A DNA stretch of 38,777 nucleotides, from positions 1 to 38,777 of the forward strand of contig JAFGON010000075.1 of assembly GCA_016926475.1 (NCBI GenBank), given 5' to 3'. Source of the DNA: a candidate division WOR-3 bacterium (lineage in GTDB: Bacteria > SDB-A). The position numbers and the translations under genes are program-made. Shown here in pieces: positions 35,631 through 38,777 of the stretch. The notes beneath the pieces are model-generated. The model did no database searches. It was not told where the DNA came from and saw only the letters and a list, made by a program, of their open reading frames with translations. Positions within the stretch are counted from its first letter, which is position 1; every line of letters begins with the position of its first letter.

Positions 35631-36278
35631 TTATTTTTTGTCCCTGTTGAAATCCGGATACAGACTTTTAAGGCATTCCGGACAAAGCGAGTGGCTGAAT
35701 TCCAGATTATGATGATTTTTAAAATAATCCTCGATTTCATACCATAAGCCGTCTTTGTCCCTTATTTTCTTGCAGTTTGCGCATATAGGAATAAAGCCGT
35801 TTAGCTTTTTTTCAAGGTCTTTTTTTAAATCACCTATCAGCTTTTCTTTTTCTTTTATCGCGATTGTCTGTTCGGTGACGTCGGTGCCAACGTCGAAGAC
35901 CTCTGTCACAATCCCGTTTTTCATCAGCGGGATCCCGAGTAGTTCAATGTAAAACTTTTTCCCTTCTATTTTGATTTCATAGATTGTTTTATCCGTGACT
36001 TTCCCCGAAAGGTTTTTTTTAAACTCCCTGATACCTTTGAAAATATCCCTTCTCTGAAGAAAACCGATTTCATAAAACCCCTTGCCTCTTACCTTTTCAA
36101 TCTCAATTTTGAAAAGTTTTCTGGTGTATTCATTGCATTCTATAAACCTACCCTTCCTGTCCAAAGTGAACGCAATATAAGGGAGGTTTTCAAATATCGC
36201 CCTGTAGTGTTCATGAGACTTTTTTGAAAGAATTTTTATACTGCCGTCGTCTGTGAATAAATTTGAAAAGTTTTTCAA
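35631..36278 (-). CDS. PAS-domain protein with C-terminal CxxC-H-CxxC module
   Basis: The 215-residue protein has one PAS domain (about 22-140: YRAIFENLPYIAFTLDRKGRFIECNEYTRKLF, then a PAC-like FYIELLGIPLMKNGIVTEVFDVGTDVTEQ), a short coiled linker (KEKEKLIGDLKKDLEKKL) and a tail FIPICANCKKIRDKDGLWYEIEDYF...SHSLCPECLKSLYP. The tail has C166, C169, H196, C199 and C202, a probable metal site. I know this tail from the ends of many PAS and sensor-kinase proteins, but not a function or a named domain. No output enzyme domain is present. The stop is one base from the stop of the convergent hybrid kinase, so the two could be partners, though they are not cotranscribed. Confidence 0.85.
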   Translation of the reverse strand: MKNFSNLFTDDGSIKILSKKSHEHYRAIFENLPYIAFTLDRKGRFIECNEYTRKLFKIEIEKVRGKGFYEIGFLQRRDIFKGIREFKKNLSGKVTDKTIYEIKIEGKKFYIELLGIPLMKNGIVTEVFDVGTDVTEQTIAIKEKEKLIGDLKKDLEKKLNGFIPICANCKKIRDKDGLWYEIEDYFKNHHNLEFSHSLCPECLKSLYPDFNRDKK

Positions 36279-36466
36279 ACCTAATTTACCTTTTATCTTT
36301 CATAAATTGTAAACTTTTTATGACACTTTATTATATAACATTTTATCATTTTTACTGCAATTTACTTTTTATTAGAGCTAAATATTCCCTTTTTACTTGT
36401 AAATTACAAAATTTGAATACAAATCTCCCAGGCATCGTATATAATTTGTAAAAAAAGGGGTGACCT

Positions 36467-37072
36467 ATGAAAGTTTTTTTCGTGAATTTCTTTTTAATCT
36501 CCATGAGCGTTCAATTATTCGGGCAAATACCTCCTTTTCAACCAAGAAACTCTGCTCTCTTCACGCTTGAAACAGACCAATCGGGAACTCCGAAGGTATT
36601 CCTTTTGAAGTGCGAATCCGTGTACCTGACAAGCGGGTCATACGGCGCTCTTGAGATGAACTTTTCACACCAAAACGAAAATGGCGAGACAATGGATTTG
36701 AGTGTCCAAATCCTCTATATTGATAAATTCAGCATAATATACGAAAAGCTTGAAAACAGATTCAAAACCGAACACATTGATTTTCCTCTTGTCCTGACAG
36801 ATTCGGATTTCGTCGATATGTATTCTGTTTTTGAAAACCCTATACACTCCTTTTTCTGGCTCGAGTCATCACAAGGTTCTGAAGTATTGAGAAGAGAATA
36901 TTTAGGCAATTTTATAGTCTCTTTGCACGAAATACATTTCAATGGAGATTCAATCAACATTGACTTTGATTTCACTGCGGACAACTACGACAACGTCTAT
37001 TATGCCCAGAGCGAGATAAGCGGCAGGGTCAAGATCTCAGGTTTCCAGTTTGGCTGGAAAATGGTGGACTGA
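36467..37072 (+). CDS. Secreted hypothetical protein
   Basis: The 201-residue product starts MKVFFVNFFLISMSVQLFGQ, a signal peptide probably cut after the Gly of LFG. The mature part is beta-rich and acidic, with many Phe, Tyr and Asp residues (for example IHFNGDSINIDFDFTADNYDNVYY) and no recognised motif. GGGGTGA lies 4 bases before the ATG, and TATAAT at 36440-36445 could be a -10 element. It stands alone: 188 AT-rich bases before it hold no gene, and it converges on the fic gene. I cannot assign a function. Confidence 0.7.
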   Translation: MKVFFVNFFLISMSVQLFGQIPPFQPRNSALFTLETDQSGTPKVFLLKCESVYLTSGSYGALEMNFSHQNENGETMDLSVQILYIDKFSIIYEKLENRFKTEHIDFPLVLTDSDFVDMYSVFENPIHSFFWLESSQGSEVLRREYLGNFIVSLHEIHFNGDSINIDFDFTADNYDNVYYAQSEISGRVKISGFQFGWKMVD

Positions 37073-37184
37073 TCTTGTCTTTAAATATACGACTTTTGAT
37101 TTATGCAATTTATAAAAAAAGAGCTTCTCCCCGCAAACACTCGGGAAATTTGCATGACAAATTTTATGAGGATATCTTTTTTTC

Positions 37185-38162
37185 TTAGTCTTCTCTTCCC
37201 TTTGATAAAAAATATGAATAAAGTGTCATTCTTCCAGAACCTTTTGAAACAACTTTTCCTTCTTCTAATAATCTTTTCAAATCTCTGCTGGCGGTTGCGG
37301 AAGAGATTCCCTTGTTTACGATCATATATTCTTTTCGAGTAAACCAGCCCCTTAACTTTGAAATGGCATATTCAGTTCTTTTTTGATAATCAATATTCGG
37401 CGCTTTTGTTTCAAGAATTGTATTTATTAAAGTTTGATTTATGACGTTCAGCATAAATTCAATAAATTCTGTTGAGTTACCTTTATTGTCGCAATTCTCT
37501 AATATTCTGTAGTAATCCTGCTGATTATTTTTTATAGTGTCTTCAATAGGTACATACTCAAACAAAGGATTTACATCCATAAGAATACGAATCTGCCACA
37601 AACGCCCTATTCTTCCATTTCCATCTTCGAACGGGTGAATAAATTCAATTTCATAATGAAAAACACAGCTTTTAATAATATCTATATCTTTATCTTTTTT
37701 TAAGTAATCAAATAGATCTTCTATCAATCCAGGGACCGAAATATATTTAGGCGCGATATGTTTTACTTCGGCTCCTTTGACAATTCCGACCTGTTTTCTG
37801 CGGTATTCTCCAGGTTTTTGTATTAAATTATTCATCAATAAGAAATGGGCTTTTAAAAAATCTTTTATTGAATAGGTTTTAAATTTTGTTAATTCATCGT
37901 ATGCTTTAATTGCATTTTTGACTTCAAGGATATCTTTTTTGGGGCCTAATATACGTTTATTATCAATAATAGCCGTAACCTGTTTTACATTCAAGGTATT
38001 GCCTTCTATTGCCAGCGATGAATGTATGGTTTTAATCCGGTTTTGTTTTCGTAATTTGGCCTGGGGCTTTACCAGAAAAAGGCTTATTGCCTGCCCAAGT
38101 GTCTCTTTAATTTCACCATAGCATTTTAATATTGATTGTGTAATTTCATACGGCGGTTTCAT
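37185..38162 (-). CDS. Fic-family protein with C-terminal winged helix
   Basis: Fic enzymes usually transfer AMP from ATP to Ser, Thr or Tyr of target proteins. The 325-residue protein has the active-site motif HPFEDGNGRIGR complete (H176 to R187) and an N-terminal inhibitory helix SSLAIEGN (48-55), typical of the self-inhibited class in which a Glu blocks ATP. The C-terminal part (about 250-320: WFTRKEYMIVNKGISSATASRDLKRLLEEGKVV) is a winged helix-turn-helix. Target unknown; such proteins act as toxin-like or regulatory modifiers. The gene is AT-richer than the core genes. No Shine-Dalgarno is seen before the ATG, but a perfect 20-bp palindrome lies 9 bases upstream, a good operator candidate for its own DNA-binding domain. 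Confidence 0.92.
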   Translation of the reverse strand: MKPPYEITQSILKCYGEIKETLGQAISLFLVKPQAKLRKQNRIKTIHSSLAIEGNTLNVKQVTAIIDNKRILGPKKDILEVKNAIKAYDELTKFKTYSIKDFLKAHFLLMNNLIQKPGEYRRKQVGIVKGAEVKHIAPKYISVPGLIEDLFDYLKKDKDIDIIKSCVFHYEIEFIHPFEDGNGRIGRLWQIRILMDVNPLFEYVPIEDTIKNNQQDYYRILENCDNKGNSTEFIEFMLNVINQTLINTILETKAPNIDYQKRTEYAISKLRGWFTRKEYMIVNKGISSATASRDLKRLLEEGKVVSKGSGRMTLYSYFLSKGRED

Positions 38163-38171
38163 ATTTATATA

Positions 38172-38191
38172 ATAGTATCATATGATACTAT
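38172..38191. promoter_or_regulatory. Perfect 20-bp palindrome, candidate fic operator
   Basis: ATAGTATCATATGATACTAT is a perfect inverted repeat with 10-bp arms and no spacer. It begins 10 bases upstream of the fic ATG and so would lie over or next to the promoter or ribosome site. A homodimeric winged-helix regulator, perhaps the Fic protein itself, is the natural candidate ligand. Confidence 0.6.
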
Positions 38192-38481
38192 CGTCAATTG
38201 ATTCTGTTTACAATTTTCCTTCTGGATGGGCGAGTATTTGTAGCCTTTCGATAAAATATATATATTCATGTTTCTCTGTGTTTTCCCTGGTAGATATTTT
38301 TCATATATCTTTGGGTATATATTTTAAATAAAAGAATTCTCACCACGAAGTATAAATCAAATATTGTCATTGATATTTGTATCTAAAACTTCACTCCGTT
38401 TAGGAAAATCGTAATCGATTTTCCCTTAGTGAAGATGTTTTGCTCCGCTTAATGGCGGATATCTCTTGTTTTTCTCACATT
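38192..38481. other. AT-rich non-coding stretch
   Basis: I see no coding frame with recognisable content here. It contains AT-rich runs (such as ATATATAT near 38260), a long imperfect hairpin at 38389-38434 and a small hairpin CCGC-TTAATG-GCGG at 38445-38458. It separates the fic operator from the toxin-gene relic and probably includes the 3' region of the latter. Confidence 0.6.
38389..38434. repeat. Imperfect long inverted repeat (hairpin)
   Basis: Outer arms CTTCACT (38389-38395) and AGTGAAG (38428-38434) enclose inner arms GGAAAATCG (38403-38411) and CGATTTTCC (38416-38424) with loop TAAT. The side bulges are 7 and 3 bases. No T-run follows on either strand, so it is not a standard terminator; a decayed palindromic repeat unit is possible. 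Confidence 0.65.
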
Positions 38482-38777
38482 TCATGACCCGTCACTAAAA
38501 ACAATCTTCTCCAATATCTCATTAAAAAACCTCTATTCCAAAGCGACAATTCCTGCCGATCTTTAATAAAAGCCTGACATCATTTTTTGCTTTTTTAAAA
38601 TCCACAAACTTGAATTTACACTAGCCCCGTTTTCCGCTCTGAATTAATTTATTTCTTAAATAATCAATATTGCATAGCGTTTTTCTCCCGACAAAACAGA
38701 TCATAACAATCTCTGCCCTTGACTCTTTTTCCCCAGTGGCGGCAGAGAATAGCTTGTATTTTTCCCGTTAGTAAATC
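38482..38777 (-). pseudogene. Decayed C-terminal part of an AbiEii-type toxin gene
   Basis: Read on the minus strand from the right edge, one frame gives LLTGKIQAILCRHWGKRVKGRDCYDLF, then a shift gives NIDYLRNKLIQSGK and, after a stop, FVDFKKAKNDVRLLLK; further shifts give KDRQELSLWN and FFNEILEKI, ending at a TGA at 38482-38484. In this order these match the C-terminal third of AbiEii/AbiGii nucleotidyltransferase toxins (type IV toxin-antitoxin, abortive infection). At least three frame changes and an internal stop show that the gene is dead here. The catalytic N-terminal part and any AbiEi antitoxin would lie beyond the right edge. The family call is by eye from conserved blocks. Confidence 0.75.

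Noticed and set aside
37103-37342. Plus-strand 79-codon open frame at the fic 3' end
   Set aside because: Most of it is antisense to the winged-helix part of fic, it has no ribosome site, and its apparent hydrophobicity comes from antisense AT-rich codons.

Overview
The window looks like a chromosomal segment of an uncultivated diderm bacterium of moderate-to-low GC. The diderm call rests on an Omp85/BamA-like outer-membrane barrel gene, several lipoprotein signals and two GWxTD-domain genes, a family I associate with FCB-type and WOR-3/TA06-like lineages. The lineage is inference, not a classification. Genes are tightly packed, with short or overlapping junctions and frequent GTG/TTG starts. 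No intact transposon, prophage or CRISPR array was seen.

Layout. 1-2145 (minus): enolase, an FtsB/DivIC-like protein and a DUF362 protein cut by the left edge. 2318-3655: glutamate dehydrogenase from a divergent promoter, ending in a terminator shared with a HAD phosphatase. 4422-7740 (plus): a coupled run of a CxxCxxCC protein, an ApbE flavin transferase, an AmmeMemoRadiSam-type radical SAM enzyme, a NusG-domain-II membrane protein and a Gx transporter. 7743-7819: tRNA-Ala(GGC). 7848-11688 (plus): an envelope cluster of lipoprotein, TPR lipoprotein, single-pass membrane protein and Omp85 barrel protein. The barrel gene is split by a frameshift at a run of 11 T.

11695-15935 (minus): two overlapping GWxTD genes, L-aspartate oxidase and a ribosome hibernation factor. 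15988-18612: a divergent sugar aminotransferase and a polyprenyl-phosphate sugar transferase. 18623-23323 (plus): purH, a dNTPase, a class V aminotransferase and a 3-phosphoglycerate dehydrogenase-like gene; the last two probably make phosphoserine. 23352-25719 (minus): glutamine synthetase overlapping a YitT-type membrane protein. 25881-30916: a WlbA/WbpB-like dehydrogenase, a second Gfo/Idh/MocA oxidoreductase, a DUF3298-like lipoprotein, an unknown membrane protein and a GT4 glycosyltransferase. An exact 51-bp repeat with a palindrome sits at the junction of the last two.

31035-36278: an M28 peptidase, a large hybrid histidine kinase and a convergent PAS protein with a Cys/His-rich tail. 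36467-38777 is AT-rich and accessory in character: a secreted hypothetical protein, a Fic enzyme behind a perfect 20-bp palindrome, a long imperfect hairpin and the decayed 3' end of an AbiEii-type toxin gene.

The genes cover central nitrogen metabolism (gdhA, glnA, nadB, serine synthesis), purine synthesis, surface polysaccharide synthesis and envelope biogenesis. The most system-like block is the ApbE / radical SAM / NusG_II / Gx run, which resembles part of an extracytosolic flavinylation or electron-transfer locus.
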